NCBI GenBank assembly: GCA_900769405.1 | Contig: CAAGGL010000016.1 | Location: forward strand, 1 to 12,319 | DNA: 12,319 bases | Reading direction: 5' to 3' | Source of the DNA: an uncultured Alistipes sp. | GTDB taxonomy: Bacteria; Bacteroidota; Bacteroidia; Bacteroidales; Rikenellaceae | Part shown: one piece after another, positions 11,983 to 12,319 of the stretch | How the letters are laid out: every line of letters begins with the position of its first letter | How positions within the stretch are numbered: the first letter of the stretch is position 1 | Program-made: the position numbers and the translations under genes | The notes under the pieces: generated by a model | Told to the model about the DNA's origin: nothing | Database searches by the model: none | The model's input: only the letters and a program-made list of their open reading frames with translations

Positions 11983-12319
11983 TTAATAATCGTATGAACT
12001 CTTTGTCATTGAACCGTAAATCATAGGCTGTGCACCTGCAGCCTCCTCGTCATCGGCGGCATACTTGGGGAGGTCGGGCGAGAACGCACCCTTTTGTATG
12101 TCTTTGAGTCGTGCAATGGCGTTGTCGTATAGTTCGAGTCGCACATCGCTACCCATATACTGCGGTAGCCACTTGGATAGGTAGTACAGGGCGATGCTCA
12201 CAGTGATTTGTACGAGCATAACACTGCGCTCCTCCCCTTCGGCTGCATACGCCTGGTCAATGTCGTAGCGTGAGCGTACATATCCCGCTACCTCGTCCAT
12301 CGCAACACGCTCGGCTCTA
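11983..12319 (-). CDS. Mu gp36-like DUF1320 protein, start beyond the window
   Basis: The frame is open to the right edge, and the segment around VAMDEVAGYVRSRYDIDQAY is an internal motif of Bacteroidales DUF1320 proteins, so the true start probably lies beyond 12319; the ATG at 12300 would give 105 residues. Further family features are MLVQITVSIALYYLSKWLPQYM and RLELYDNAIARLKDIQKGAFSPDLP. DUF1320 proteins resemble head-tail connector (neck) proteins such as Mu gp36. Its place just before the portal differs from Mu, where gp36 lies after the head genes. The C terminus is a low-complexity tail (ADDEEAAGAQ, SMTKSSYDY). Confidence 0.85.
   Translation of the reverse strand, partial: RAERVAMDEVAGYVRSRYDIDQAYAAEGEERSVMLVQITVSIALYYLSKWLPQYMGSDVRLELYDNAIARLKDIQKGAFSPDLPKYAADDEEAAGAQPMIYGSMTKSSYDY

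Noticed and set aside
1..12319. CRISPR array, insertion sequence ends, rRNA genes, reverse transcriptase
   Set aside because: No repeat-spacer pattern, no IS-type terminal repeats, no rRNA, and no frame with RT motifs was found on either strand.

Overview
The window looks like the left and central part of a Mu-like (transposable) prophage or phage of a Bacteroidota, most likely Bacteroidales, host. The host call rests on two exact matches to the Bacteroidetes promoter form (TTTG, 20 bp, TAnnTTTG at 533-564 and 9218-9249), A-rich leaders without clear Shine-Dalgarno sites, and protein families typical of Bacteroidales phages. The phage call rests on a MuA-type DDE transposase, a MuB-type ATPase, a Gam-like protein, a GemA-like protein, and Mu-type portal (DUF935), head morphogenesis (gpF), virion morphogenesis (gpG/Phage_tail_S) and gp36 (DUF1320) proteins.

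Layout. (1) 1-486, minus strand: LexA/CI-like repressor with an XRE helix-turn-helix and an S24 peptidase domain, cut by the left edge. (2) 487-627: divergent control region with GTTTAG-type operator half-sites overlapping a rightward promoter. (3) 628-1508: four small early genes, the first a Ner/Cro-like DNA-binding candidate. (4) 1495-2298: a protein with a C-type-lectin-like C terminus whose last 40 codons look like the variable repeat of a diversity-generating retroelement (DGR); no reverse transcriptase or template repeat lies in the window. (5) 2299-2477: noncoding, with a small hairpin and a tRNA-like element that has an abnormal anticodon arm. (6) 2478-8114: transposase, MuB, a RecA-like P-loop ATPase, GemA-like, a small membrane protein, DUF4406, Gam, a DnaJ-type zinc-finger mini-protein and an unknown basic protein. 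(7) 8117-8144: bidirectional terminator hairpin. (8) 8151-12319, minus strand: late head/tail-connector genes running leftward, with a plus-strand small-RNA candidate at about 9257-9329 inserted between the gpG-like and gpF-like genes.

How it fits together. The repressor would silence the rightward early promoter until induction; its Ala-Gly / Ser / Lys geometry closely follows LexA, suggesting SOS control. The early operon then supplies transposition and DNA-protection proteins, while the oppositely transcribed late operon makes the capsid portal and head proteins. The most notable features are the DGR-type variable protein in the early region, a textbook-like -1 frameshift signal that would fuse the portal to gpF, the antisense small RNA in the late operon, and the tRNA-like element ahead of the transposase.
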